A DNA stretch of 64,000 nt. Source: Tribonema minus (taxonomy: Eukaryota > Sar > Xanthophyceae > Tribonematales > Tribonemataceae). Position 1 is the stretch's first letter. Every line of letters starts with the position of its first letter. The stretch lies in contig JAFCMP010000061.1 in assembly GCA_017506865.1 (NCBI GenBank), forward strand, positions 62,001 through 126,000. The letters are read 5' to 3'. This document shows, in pieces, positions 1-12,800 of this stretch. The notes under the pieces were generated by a model, which had not been told where the DNA came from, made no database searches, and saw nothing but the letters and a program-made list of their open reading frames with translations. A program made the position numbers and the translations under genes.

Positions 1-61
1 CGAAAAGCATGCGCAGGCGACAGCGGATGTCGAATGTAGGTAGTCGCGAAGTGTGGCAGCA

Positions 62-283
62 GGTCGGGCGGCTCTCGAACCAGCCAACACGCCCTTGACA
101 GCAGCTGGCGCTGTTGAACGCATCTTGATTCCGCAAATCAAGTGAGAACTTGTGCCCGGCATCGTGCGTGACGCGTGCCGCCAGAGCCGCTCGCTCCAAC
201 CCCGCCGGTCCAGCCAAGCCAGATTGACCGAGGGGCTCCAATACGTCCACAATGACCTGCTGTCGATCGTGTACGAAGACTGA
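62..283 (+). pseudogene. possible decayed hAT-family transposase C-terminus
   Basis: A plus-strand frame reads through a segment containing AVERIL and, after one in-frame stop near 143, RLTEGLQYVHND, ending at a stop at 281-283. The spacing of a Ser/Ala-x-x-ERxF-like block followed by an R-x-x-L...L-x-Y/F-x-x-N block is how the dimerisation tail of hAT transposases usually looks. That is a family pattern recalled from knowledge, and the match here is weak. The in-frame stop and lack of any upstream context (the window starts here) suggest a relic. It could also be chance; a protein search of both halves would decide. Confidence 0.22.
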
Positions 284-1021
284 GGTGCACAGGCACTGCA
301 GCACCTCGCCGCACGCAATTGGGCGCAACTTGCTGCCGCCATCACCAGCTTGACAAAGCGTGGCAGGAGCTGTGGAATGCTGTCTCGCCCCGACATCGCC
401 ATCGCCTGCTGGAGGTGGACTTGCGCCGCTAAAGGGACTTGCGGGACTTGCGTGCGCAATGACACGCATCTAGCAGGACGACGGAGTACTACCGTAGGGC
501 GAACCCAGGGTTCAAGAGCGGCGCTCGACGGAGGCGGCGATCAATGAGCAGGGGGAGCGCTCTCTGATGGGTGTGCGCGGTGGTCTGCAGAATTTTCTGA
601 CTTGGCCGCCTCCTGCAGGAGAGCAGGCGGCGGCGCCCCGCCATCATCGCTGCCAATTGCTGCTCCTGCCGCCAATATAGTCTGCAATTCGCCACTCTCC
701 AACCTCCACCAGCTGTGCCACTTAAGCGCATACCATCGCGTACACCCATAGGACGCTCCACCTGCTTATTGGTCGCCGCCTCCATCGTCCTTCTCCCAGA
801 GTTCCAGAAACTTTTCAGTGCAAAGTTCAAGTTGAGTTTCGATAAATTCTCTCGGAAGTTCCTGGGATGACGAATGACTCAGCGAATACAACCAGCTCTT
901 TTGGCTGAGTAACAAACTCTGAGGCAGGCACAGCTTAGCTGGCGTCTACACAACGGTCTACATTCAAGCCACTAACTAAGACTCACAGCAACCTAGTGAA
1001 CACATCACCACACCCAGCAAC

Positions 1022-2032
1022 ATGGCACGCGCCCTGTACGCACTTGTGGCAGCGATGCTCGTAATGAGCACCAACGCTTTTGTAGTTTCTACCTCGGCAC
1101 GACAGGGCTTGCAAATAAGCAGTGGCGGCACTGCCAGGGCGATGGTGGACCGGCCTGTACCACGCGCAACTTCTAGCAGCAGCACTGGAGCATTGACGAT
1201 GCGAAGCCTGGCAGACCGGAATACCGCCACTGTGGACTTGTCAACAGCGCCTGTCACGCGGGTGACAACATCGCAGGAGTATCACGCGCTGCTGGCGGAG
1301 AACCCGGAAAGCCTTGTGGTATTCAAATGGTGAGTTGTCAAGCAACCCTGTGCGTCGGCGGACTATACATCAGCAGCCATGGTTGGTTCACAGAACTTGT
1401 GTTTCCAGCAAAATGACCTTGTGGGTTATTCTGTCTGCTGCCACCGAACTTGACGATGTGGACAAGCCTCAACTAACTGCCTCTGCCATTGCTGTTGCTT
1501 AGCAGCATCGATTGCCCTGGCGTTGCAGCCCTCCGATGCTTCCCTTCGACTTCTCACTCATCCCCTCCCTCCGTTTCCCTACGCCTCCAGGTTCGCTCCA
1601 TGGTGCCGCTCGTGCAAGGCGATGGACCTCAAATTCAAGCGCCTGGCGCTGGAGAACCCCTGCGTCGTCTTTGCGGAGATCGACATTGACGTCAGCCGCG
1701 AGCTCAAGCGCCAGCACGGCGTTAAGGCCATCCCCGCCATCCACATGCACGCGGGTCACCTCGGCCTCGTCGAGAACTTCACCTGCGGGCCCAGCAAGGT
1801 GCCATTGCTGTCGCGCCGCATCGACATGTACGCCAACGTGGCGGCGTACGTGGCGAAGGCGAAGGGGGGGCTCATGGAGAAGCTGTCGGCGTTTTCCGCG
1901 GGGGTGGCCTCCAAGCTGCCGATTCCGTCTGCGCCTATCGGCACTGCGTCCAAGGGCCTCATGGAGCGGTTCAACGACCTCAGTGTCATCGGCGAGAGCG
2001 ACTCTGACGACAGCGTCACGCTGGCGTACTAA
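1022..2032 (+). CDS. plastid-targeted thioredoxin-like protein (WCRSC active site), two exons
   Basis: Exon 1 is 1022-1329 and exon 2 is 1591-2032. The join (AAATG/GTGAGT donor, pyrimidine-rich ...CTCCAG acceptor) restores the codon for Trp and gives 249 residues. Residues 1-19 form a hydrophobic signal peptide ending STNA/FVV. This resembles the Ala-Phe cleavage motif of plastid presequences in algae with red secondary plastids, and a Ser/Thr/Arg-rich transit region follows. The thioredoxin fold starts about residue 100: FAPWCRSCK active site, a D-I-D strand, and the cis-proline region VKAIPAIHMH. Two redox cysteines in a CRSC arrangement imply disulfide reductase activity in the plastid. 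The motif is closest to the plastid WCRKC-type thioredoxins rather than the usual WCGPC. A Ser/Asp-rich tail follows the domain. Start chosen because it is the first ATG and supplies the signal peptide. Confidence 0.88.
1330..1590 (+). other. intron of the thioredoxin gene
   Basis: A GTGAGT donor at 1330 and a pyrimidine-rich acceptor ending CTCCAG at 1590 bound this 261-base intron. It interrupts the codon for the Trp of the active-site WCRSC, so the active site is assembled only by splicing. Confidence 0.85.
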
Positions 2033-2132
2033 GCTGCTGTTGTAAGGCATGATATACACAGACACACCCAGCATATGCAGGCTGGCAAGCGCGCAAGCGC
2101 ACGCCGCCTGACCGCAAGGCAGTACAAACACA

Positions 2133-2182
2133 CAGCCGACACAGCGCACAACACACGCAGCCGACACAGCGCACAACACACG
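2133..2182. repeat. 25-bp tandem duplication
   Basis: Two perfect adjacent copies of a 25-bp unit beginning CAGCCGACACAGCGC lie in the 3' flank of the thioredoxin gene. No function is evident. Confidence 0.85.
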
Positions 2183-3492
2183 CGCCATGGACCTGCTGGG
2201 TGAGAAGGGAAGGAACCGAGGTAGACATGATAGGTATAAAGAGCAGCAGCGGTCGTGCTCGTTGGGTATGTACATAGCAGAGGGGGCAGTCTGTACATCA
2301 ATTTTGATGTCGGCTCTGGCCCTAGAAGACTGATGTGGTCCCGTCAGCCATAGCTATAGGTACTTGTTTCCCCCGCACGTGCGCCTGTTGTGGCAAGTCA
2401 TGCTCTTCGTCCATCTGGCGAGGCCCGCTCTCTGTTTGTTCTGTGAAACAGCCCAATAGTAACCTGTGCCCACCATAGTGGTGCACTTTCCCTACTCAAT
2501 CATTTAGTGCAGCATCTTGCTGGTGTTCTTCTGCGTTTGCTGGTTGTTGGTGTTCGCTTGTCTAATTTTGCTTGACACCTGCAGCTTGCGCATTCGCTGT
2601 AACTGTTATTTTGAGTGATTTTGTCGTGTTGTGTGTGTGAGTATATTCATGGCATGCAGTGCTAAGATTTGTGTATTTGTATGTGCTGCAACTGTATGAT
2701 GGCTTGTGAAATTGCTTTGCAGTCAGGAAGATTGTAGAACTTCCATGACAAGTATGCACCGCTTGAGACCCACTCTGCCACATGTGGAGGAATCTGCTAG
2801 TATTGTCTGTAGTAATTACAGTTGGGTATACATGTTGCTTTGCAACCTCTCGCTTTCACCATCAACAAGTGGAGGTTTTACTTCCACATTGCTCTCATGT
2901 GGCGAAAGGAATGTGTCCAGGTACACATGTTGCACACCAAAGTGTTGAGGGGTGTAAGGGTTCATAAAGTTTTGGATTCAAACCGTTAAACTCCACATTG
3001 ATGGTAGCATCTGACTCTATAAGTGTTCAAGGCTGACCACAATACACAACCAGTGTGACAGTGGGTCTTTGGTGGGGAATTTTGGCGCTTTCACCAAGTC
3101 ACATTGATTTGATTGCATTGAACAAAAGCATATGATACGTTTGAGTGCATCTGCACAATGGTACCTGTTCCTACACGCAGTAAACATAGTGAAGCTGTTG
3201 TTCAGAAGCTGTTGTTCATGCAGTGGTTTCAAGAATTGTGATTACCACAGAATCTAAGGTTAGCTGAAGATCATACTGCTGCGCCTGTTGCAACTGACAC
3301 ACGTTTCGGCAAGATGTTGGTGCCCGGGGCAGGCATTGCTCTACCTTTGAAAAGCATAGCACTGCGTGCATACACTCAGCTCTGTCGATGCAACGCTCAA
3401 CACGCCATACTCTTTGGGTGTTGCCACACTGTTGTGGTATGCACTGTCACACGACATGTAGATTCCGTACAACAAGCTTCAAGCTAGACGCC

Positions 3493-3600
3493 ATTCATCT
3501 GGGCTTTTTCGTGCCCTGAGCGAGAATTGATAAGAAGTACGCATGAAATTCATCTGGGCTTTTTTGCGCCCTGAGCGAGAATTAGTAAAAGTACACATCG
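3493..3600. repeat. 55-bp tandem duplication
   Basis: Two adjacent copies beginning ATTCATCTGGGCTTTTT and sharing GCCCTGAGCGAGAATT, with a few substitutions. Non-coding by appearance. Confidence 0.85.
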
Positions 3601-6186
3601 CGGAGGGGGTAGACGGATGGATGGGGGGGTGTACGAAACCCGATGCTCGTTAGCACCGAGAGGTGCGGCAGCACTCGCGGTGGCGCTGATGGTGGCGAGG
3701 GTGCATCAGGCAGCAAGGGGATGGGAGATGCTGGCTGTGAGCAGGAGCTGCGGAGTCGCGTGTGGTGAGGATACGGCTTTGGGCAGCAGCAGGGGATATT
3801 GGAACATGGGGATACGGATAGCATCAGGGCACACTGTAGATCGTTTGCTTGAACACGCAAGAAAGAGAACCTCGGCCAGGCACGTCAGCGGCGTGCTTAG
3901 GCAAGGAATCGAGGACCGGGCGCCTCTGGCCCAAATGTATACTAGAGGCATAACCGCGGTCCTCCGGCGTTTTCGCTCAAGAGATGGAGACATCGGCTAC
4001 GATAGGTGTGGCTCAGACTGGGTGCCGCTGTGTCTGCCCCCCATGAGTCTAGTACAAGCCTGCAACGCAGGGCTCTAAGGGCCCGTCCGATTTTAGTTTT
4101 TTGCATTCTTATCCAACGCATCAAGCCCACCTTGGGGCTGCTATAAATACAAGATCATAAGTACGAAACCCGAAAGCGTCGCACGGGGGGGGAGATGCCA
4201 TTTGGCGATGTCGTTTCGAAGTCGCTGTCGATGCAAATACTAGTTGTCACATCGATGCATGTAGATTCTGGTGGGAAGCTTGACATTCCGCCATCTGGGC
4301 TTACCAACAGAGCAACAGAGGCATGGCACCTTCGAAGGAAAAACGTTTCAGAGTAACGGGCACTTAACGGGCGAAGTTGGTTCAAAGTTCGAAGTGATGA
4401 GACTGCGTCTATAGTAGCTACTGCTGCAATTTTGTGCCAAAGGCAAATCGCAGAGAAGGCGGCAATGCCAACTTCGCTGCCAGCATCGCTGGCGCCGTCC
4501 TGGTGCACCAAATCCACCCCAGTGCCCAGGGTGCCTGACGGCACTTGCAGGACACCTCTGGTCTCGCCGATCAAGAGCCATAGGGTCCATACTTCTCGCG
4601 ACAGCGGGCTGAAACACCAGCAGTCACGTGGTGCCGTGCCCGTGGGTCTGAAGAGCAGAGCTGACCTGGTGTTGCTGGGGTTGGTGCCCGACGGAAGGCG
4701 CATCGATAACAGCAGCCCAACTCAGGGTGGCGCAGGTGGGCTACCTGCTGCATCATCTGCCTGCAGCTGCATTTGATACGGCATATCTGCGGCATTCATT
4801 TGCACAAGAGGACGTTGGCAAGTGATGCCGATATAAGTTCTGGCTGCAAGCATGCTCGCCTGCAGCGTCACATGGCGCATGTGGACAACTTACGGGCTGT
4901 ATCGCTTCCTTGTGTTCTGAACAACGCTATACTTCGGCGGCATAAGTGTCAGGTTGTACAGAAGCAAATTGTAAAACTTTTTCTAGGCTCCAGTGACCCT
5001 TTTGTGGTGGACTGCATACTCGGAATCGAGCAGACACACCACATGCCCCACAAATATGTCCTTCACGCAGAATATTATCAGTTTGAGGTTTGCTCAAGAC
5101 GCATTTCCCGGTTGCCAAATACGCCCCAAGCACAACGTATTTGTGTGGCCAAATGCAACCCCACGTACACGAACATGAGCTTCCTAGCACCATGTTTCCA
5201 GTGCCAACATCTTGTGCCATGTGACAGCACTGTAGCTGCTTACCTGTGTACATAAGGACAACAAGTTGACCGCTGAAGTGCACATATCACTCCAGCCATA
5301 TACTCAGCAGATGTAGCGCCGCATCACTTGCGCCTCACTGTGGCATGTTCAGTTGACGCTGCGGTTACGTTGACATCAACTTGTCTGAACGACGGTCAAT
5401 ACCAGCTGTTTACGCGCTGCTTAGAAAAAGTATGATAATGTGGGTAACGTGTGCTGCAAGCACACGAGGCATACCGAAATGTGATCAAGCACGTACTTTG
5501 ATACTCTGTGCCCGTCCTCGTGACATATTGGACCATGACTGTGAGTATTTGTTCTGCGAAGTACGCTCAAACCCTGTCACACTTGCTTGTGTTCTCCACA
5601 GCTGGGCATCCGCTGCTGTACAAACCAGGTGTGCCAGTGGGAGCAGCCCAGTGGGTGTAAGCTGATCAAGTGGTCCAGGTTGCGTTTCAGAATCAACCCA
5701 ACCACAGAACACTTCCCATTTCCGCATCTCACTTATGCTGAACTTCATGCTCAGCAAAACCACTCAGCGTCAAGCCTCTCTCCTCATTGTCCAATCCGGA
5801 TCCAACAGCGGACATCAGCTGCCTCGGGGATCAGCCAGGCCATGGTGTGCTGCTCAAGGCGGGGCAGTGGTCGAGCGGTGGTGGCAGTGCTCAGACGTCC
5901 AGACTGCCGCACGATGCGCGGGTCGTCGAGAGCTCGCCGACATTGGGTCTCACAGCCGGTGAGTGCGAGGCCACATCCATCGTCAGAACGGTGATGGTAT
6001 CGCACAGTACACAGTTTGTGAGTACATCGGTGTACTGTTCATGGACTGCGCTGTTGCGTTTGCCTTCGGCTGCAGTGTGGTATGCTTTCTGTAGCTCTTG
6101 AAAATTAGTCTAAGTGCTTGAGCTTATCTCCACTTGGACGCTCCCGCACCCGGGGGCGACGAATGCGTCGACCTGTGGGGCGCTGT

Positions 6187-6238
6187 CCTAACCCTAACCG
6201 TAACCCTAACCCTAACCCTAACCCTAACCCTAACCCTG
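6187..6238. repeat. interstitial telomere-type repeat (CCCTAA)n
   Basis: About eight CCCTAA units with one CCGTAA variant form an internal tract. TTAGGG is the telomere repeat of many algae. This block lies inside a gene-bearing region, so it is interstitial, and it is in the opposite orientation to the TTAGGG-rich DNA from 7060 on. Confidence 0.9.
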
Positions 6239-6733
6239 TCCCGGAAGCAGTAACAGTGCTGAGATGACAGGTGCGCAGCTGTGAGCCTCCTGCCTACGAG
6301 CTGCTTGTTGCTAGGCTTCTCAGATAGTGTCCGCCCCGCAGCGCGCGCTGTCACAGTGGCACGGCCGATGCTACGATCGCAAGGTGGCAATGGCTGAGCG
6401 CTGTTGTATGCAACGCTCGCGGTCGCGTCTGCTGCTTGACGAAGGGCCCCGCGGGACGTGCACACGGCAGTCGATGCCGCCCTACATATTACTCGTCGTC
6501 ACGACCCTGATGCTGCAGCGCTCAGCAACCTCGTGTCCGCTGGAACTGCATACACATGGAGAACTAGAAGTGGAGAGACAGCGCAGGCTTTCACTCGCGC
6601 AGCTGAGCCACGCCGCAATTTGCGACGCAGCGTTTGGCTCGATCAGTGACACCACCAGCTCAGGCTGCGGCACGTACATGCACACCATACACACTCCAAA
6701 GCACATCCTTCAAAGTACATTCACGGCCCCGCG

Positions 6734-6848
6734 GTGACCGCCAGGCCCGACTGCTGCTCATCCAATGCCTTCTGCTTGAAGTTTGCATGGCCGTGACCAC
6801 CAGGCCCGACTGCCAACTATCAAATGCCTTCTGCTTGAACTTTGCACT
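6734..6848. repeat. 59-bp tandem duplication upstream of an exon
   Basis: Two adjacent units share CCAGGCCCGACTG and ATGCCTTCTGCTTGAA. They lie immediately before the acceptor of the exon at 6887, within the presumed intron. Confidence 0.8.
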
Positions 6849-6886
6849 CCGCTCATCACCGCTCATCACGCCACGATGCACTCCAG

Positions 6887-9800
6887 ACGGCGAGCGGTGG
6901 TGGGACGAGGAGAACGGCGTGTGGCGCGAGGTGACGTTCCCCGCAAAGCAGCCCGGCAACAGGGCGCAGACGGTGATGCTGGAGCGCTGGCTCACCGGAG
7001 CACTGTCGCGGGCAGCAAGGGAGAGCATGCAGGCGGTGAGGATGTAGGATTGCAAGTTGCGTTAGGATTAGGGTTAGGCTCACCGGAACGCTGTCGCGGG
7101 CAGCAAGGGAGAGTGCGCAGACGGTGAGGGTTAGGATTAGGGTTGAGGTCAGTGGTGGCTCTCCGGAGCACTGGCGCGGGAGCAAGGGAGAGCGCGCAGG
7201 CGGTGAGGACTCAGGGTTGGGATAGAGATAGGGTTAGGGTTAGGTTAAGGGTTGAGGTTAGCTAACCCTAACCCTAACCCGAAGCTCACCGGAGCACTGA
7301 CGCGGGCAGCAAGGGAGAGCGCGCAGGCGGTGAGACTTGGTGATTAGGGTTAGGGTAAGGGCTAGTTTTAGGGTTGAGGTCAGCGGCGGCTCACTGGAGC
7401 ACTGGCGCGGGCAGCAAGGTAGAATACGCAGGCGGTGAGGACTCAGGGTTGGGGTTAGGGTCGGGGTTAGTATTAGGAATGAGTTTAACGGTGGCTCATC
7501 GGAGCACTAGCGTGGGCAGCAAGGGAAAGCGCGCAGGCGGTGAGGACTCACAGTTGGGATCAGGGTTAGGGTTAGGGTTAGGGTTAGGGTTAGGATTGGG
7601 TTAGGGTCACGGTTAGGGTTCGGGTTAGGATTGGGGTTGGGGTTACGGTTAGGGTTTGGGTTAGGATTGGGGTTAGGGTTACGGTTAGGGTTCGGGTTAG
7701 AATTAGGGTTAGGATTATGGTTAGGGTTACGCTCAGGGTCAGGCGTAGCAATAAGGCTGGGGTTGGGGTCAGGGTTAGGATTAGGGTTACCGGCAGCGGC
7801 AGCGCTGTCTGCTTCTCTATGGTTAGGTCCGCGGACCCGGGTGGCAACGGCGAGGATCATACGGTCAACTGACGTTTCATCTGTATAAAAGCCATTCTGC
7901 GCGTGCAACGGCGCAGGTGATGTGGTCCAGGTGTCGCTTGCCAGGCTGCAGGCGACACCCGCGGGCACATTGGTATATGTTGGAGCGGAGGCTCACAGGA
8001 GTGCCGGCATGCAGCCTGCAGCGCATGCGAAGCCACGAGGAGTAGCCGTTGAGCTGCTGTGTCAGTGCTCACGAACAGGAAACATGTGGCAGCTCAGCGG
8101 GTCTGAGCGATTCTGCATGTTGAGCGGAGTAAAGTCTGCCCGCAGTCTTAGGGTTGGGGTGAGGGTGAGGGTTAGGGTCAGGGTTAGGGTCAACCCGCGC
8201 AACCGTTGAACGCATACGACGCCCGGGTGTGGGGCCTCTATAATTGCAAGGCCACCAGTCCTGGGCGTGCGCTGAGACGCACAACAGCTGAGCACTGTCA
8301 GCGTGTCCCGCTTCAAGTGACGCTGCTGTGCGCAGTGTGTGCGCAAGAGAGTAAACCGCCACCGCCGCCACCACCGCCGCTGTTTGTGCTGCGTCACTTC
8401 AAGTGGAGCGCATGTGCAAGTGCTCAGGTGCTGGCAGTGGTCACCGCAAGTCAGCATCGAGCGTTCATGCTGGCATCGACAGCACGCAACCGCAACTGGC
8501 ACGCAGCACACATTACGCGCGTGGCGCTGGTCGGCATATTGCAGCAGCGCTCGACTGCCTGCGCCGGGGGGCTTGCGCGAGCGACCAAAGAGGGCATATC
8601 AGCCAAACCATCTGCGCGCACGCAACCACGATGACACAATGGCGTTCACCTCATTGTCCCTCTTGGATCACCGCATCCACTACTATCACTACTATCACGG
8701 CCAACCTCTTCACGGTGGTTTTGACGAAGTAAGCTTCCTACGGTCTTGCAATGAGCGGTGTCGATGACGCCTACGGCTCTCCTGGTGGCATCGCGCTCTG
8801 CCAAGTATCCAATCCAGCAGGAACGCCAATCACATGGCAGTTCCACAACACCTGTCTCAACAGCACTCAACTGTCTTTTTAAACAGCGGCCAGACGGGCC
8901 GACAGTGGGGGGCACAGGCGGCAGTGGCGGCGGTGGTAAGAGTGTCGTGCTAGTGCGCCGGCAGATGGACCTCCTAGTGCTAGGGCTGGGAGAGATCACC
9001 CGGCAGGTCACCTTCCACTGCGCGGAGCGCGGGCGGCTGCTAGACAAGGTGCGTTGCAGTGCTCAGCCTGCTCAGTGTCACGTAGTGTACTCTAAAAACT
9101 ATGTACTTCTACCAAGTATGTAAGGGTATGGTGATCTTGCACGGTGCGAAGTACTGCGATGTACGGTCGTGCTTCGATGGTTTTTGTATGTGATCACCAG
9201 GCAGGTCACTTTCCACTGCGCGGAGTGGGGGCGGCTGCCGGTCAAGGTGCTTCGCAGTGCTCAGGCTGACTCAGTATCACATGATGTAGCTCTTATACTT
9301 GCTCGCTTAGGGGGCAAAAACGCCCAGTAATGTCCTTCAAATACTGTACTTCTTGTGAGAGTCTGGCGATCTTGCATGTTGCGCAGCATTGCAATGTACT
9401 GTGGTGCTTCAGTATGCTTGTGTATGTGTGCCCATTGAGCAGGGGGGGGGGGCTCCCGGGAGTGCCGCGGCAGGTGGCTCCCTACTGCGCAGGACGGGTG
9501 AGCTTGCTCGGTTGCTTGATGTTTCTTTTTGAAATTATTGAGGGCATCTGCTGGACAACATACGTGGCAGTGCTCCAGTCGCTGGGTGTATTGGTAAACG
9601 CGGCGGCAGGCGCAGCAGGTCCTGGCTACGCAGCGCCGACTTGTGCCTCCAAACCACATCACCATCTTGCGAAACTGCCACTGCGTACGGCGCCACACCT
9701 GCGAAGGCACGCCGTTCTGCTCCTGATACACATGAATTGAAAGACCGTAGAGCTCTAGGTGACAAGGTGTGGCTAGCCGCAAACGCCTTACACCAACAAC

Positions 9801-12800
9801 CGTGGTCGCCGCTGCTGCGGCAGTTGGCCACGCGTCAAACAGCGCTACCATATCCACACGAGCCAAAATACTTATTTGTGCAAGTCTGTGAGCATTTGAT
9901 GCATGGTAGGACACAATGCGTCGTGCGCGAAGCGCCTGTCGCTGAGCAGCGCTGCTGACATCCCCCCCCCCCCGTGCCCCCCCCCCGCCCCCCCCGCGCA
10001 GATCTGGCGCAGCCTGAACGACCTCTTTGAGTACGTGCTGCGCGAGATGAGCACTGCCCTCGCGGACAGCGATGGCAGGCTCACAGACCTGTCCGAGGCG
10101 CTGGAGGCGGAGCGCGCAGAGCGCCGCGCGCGCGATGCTCAGCACGCGCACGATCTCAGGTGCTCAATAACTGTATACTATTACAGTGTATAGGCAAACT
10201 CTGCAGCACCCGGAGTATTTAATGCCAGACGCACATTGACAACTGCAAGTAGACAGAGGGGACGGAGCGCGCACAGTGCCGCGCTGGCGATGCTCAGCAC
10301 GCGCACGATCTCAGGCACGTGACAACTGCATGGGTGCACTCTGACAAGGACAACATAGATGCACTATCAGACGCACACTGACATGTGCAAGTAGATGGAA
10401 GAGTGCAAATAAACAGAAGAGGCGGAGCGCGCCGAGTGCCGCGCGCGCGATGCTCAGCATGCGCACGATCTCAGGTGCTCAACAACTGTGTAGGCAAAGT
10501 CTGTGGCACCCTGTATATGTACTGGGCTATTTACTGCCAGATGTTCACTGTTAGGTGTACATTGACATGTGTGGACAAATAGAAGCGGCGGAGCGCGCCG
10601 AGCGCCGCGCGCGCAATGATGCTCACTCAGCATGAGCATGATCTCAGGCAAGTCGTGATGACATTAGCGTGGTCAAGCGATGCAGAGGTCTACAATGTCT
10701 ACGCAAAGTACTATGTGATGCTTATTGAAGAACATGCACAAACAAGAGGCGGAGCGTTCCGAGCGCCGCGCGCGCAATGCTCAGCACGTGCACGATCTCA
10801 GATACGTGCCGCGATGACCTTTGCGCAGTCAAGCGCTCTGGAAACGTACAACGTAGATGCACATCGACACCTGAGAGGACGCACAAAGAAACAAAGTGGC
10901 GGAGTTCGCAGAGTGCCGCGCGCCTGATCTCATGCACGTGCTGCGGTGATTCACTGGCGGCAAGCATGTCGTGTCTGCAGTCACCTGCCTCATCTAAGAG
11001 GCGCAACTGGGGATGTATCATATTATATCACGTTTACCTGATGCTTGCTCTGGTCAGCATGCTCTTTTGACCAGAGACAGACGCATTTTGCACCATTGCG
11101 CTACTTGCGACCTCACGCATGACAGAGGACATTTCGCAAGTGATCGGTAATAGTGATTCAATGCATTGAGGCCTTGATGTCAATGCCGGGTTTGCAAAAT
11201 TGAAAAGCATGTCATCAGCTTGCACACGCTTTGCTTTGTTTGCAGCGCTACGTACGGTGCATGTACGCCTCACATTCAGAGCTGCCCGCGGTGCATGTCG
11301 CTGCTCGCACGCCTTACGCCAACTAAACCTACAAATAAGATACGAGCTCACTGATGGCATTTACGCACTCATTGGTGGCGAGGGACCTTGTGAGGGCAGC
11401 CTGAGACACTCAACTCAATGCTTCAGCTGCAACAGTTTGTGCGCAGCTCCCATACACAGGGCTGACTGCAGTGCGCGTTGCTGCTCTCGCATACTGCCAA
11501 CAGGACTACCAAAGAGGAGCTCTCGCACAAGTGGTCGCGAGTCGTGAGGGACCTCAAGGGGGCAGCAGCGGGGCACGCCGCGCGCGCGAAGCAAAACGAG
11601 GCGCTCACAGAGGTCAACACCTAAACTTACTGTTCCTTCGAAGTGCAGTTCGTCACTGAATGGTGTGCGATGAAGCTTGTATTCTGGAAGTTGCATGCCG
11701 AAAGAGACCGTGGGCGGTGCAGGCGTGTATGTATGCATATATAGGCGCCGCAACATACCCGGCGAGCACTACATCTCAGCAACTTTGTCCCTTTGCTGTC
11801 GCTGAGCGCTGCTGCTTGCGCCAGCGTCCCCGCCGCCCGCATATGCGCCACGCAATGCAGCATGGTGAATTCACGCACGATCAATGATTGACCTGGCACT
11901 CATAAGCTGACGTGTGTATGGCTACAAAAGACTGATGGACTTGCGGACATCGTACATGTATGTGTCTGGTATGAGGAGTGCTCTACGCACGCGGGCAGTG
12001 GAACAGTCTCGTCATGCATGCTGCTTTGGGTTGAAATTTGTCAACCAGAAGTATTGGACTGTGCCTGCACACGCCATCATTAGCATCAAAGGTAGGGTAG
12101 TTGCATCATTGCAAACTGGGGAATGGCAGTTTTGTTGCAATGAGCTGCTTCTAGCCAAAGCCACCTACCAAGGAATCCGTAGCGACATGGTTGGAGAATT
12201 CACTTCCCCTTTGTCACCCTCTCATGCCTCTCTTGTGTGACAGCTGGTGAAGCGGTGGCTGCCCTCGTTTGACGTGTACAAGGAGAGCGTGCTGGTGCGC
12301 CTTCTGGAGCGTCCAGAAGGGGCGCCGCAGGCCGCTAGGTAAGCCACAATTGACAATTGTGACATCAAACAGCCCTACATTCAAATTCAACGGGCGATTC
12401 CCCTTTAATGCATGCTGTGATGTCACTGGTGGAGTTGCCTCATTGCAGGCCTTTGTGAAGGTGAACCTTGGGATACTGTATTGAATCTTTCACTTTGTTG
12501 TGGTCACCGCCCCCCTCGTTTGCTTGGCGTGCTACCAGTGACGCTTGACCTGGCTGCAATCAGACCACTGTGACTGCAGCACACCGCCCTTGAATGGTGC
12601 CACGCAGCTTCTGACTGCTGGGAGTTGGCCAAGTGCCTCTTTCTACTGTCACCCACATCGTTGAAGCCCTGCTTACATACCGAAGACCGCAAGCGTAACC
12701 TACAGAACACTCCAAGCAGCAAACGTCATACATGCCTCGTTGCAGCAATGTCGCTGCCCTGGGCGAGCGTCAGGCTCGAATTGATCTGAGCGCAGCATGA

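Larger units (their letters stand above)
2033..6886. other. no supported gene; small repeats only
   Basis: No stretch here shows the high-GC, phase-matched exon pattern seen elsewhere. It contains a 25-bp unit twice (2133-2182), a 55-bp unit twice (3493-3600), a CCCTAA block (6187-6238) and a 59-bp unit twice (6734-6848). The missing 5' exons of the dynein light chain-like gene that starts to be readable at 6887 probably lie in the right part of this stretch. I could not pick them out with confidence. Confidence 0.6.

Noticed and set aside
7507..7968. Long Asn-Pro repeat frame (NPNPNPN) on the minus strand
   Set aside because: It is simply the translation of degenerate TTAGGG repeat.
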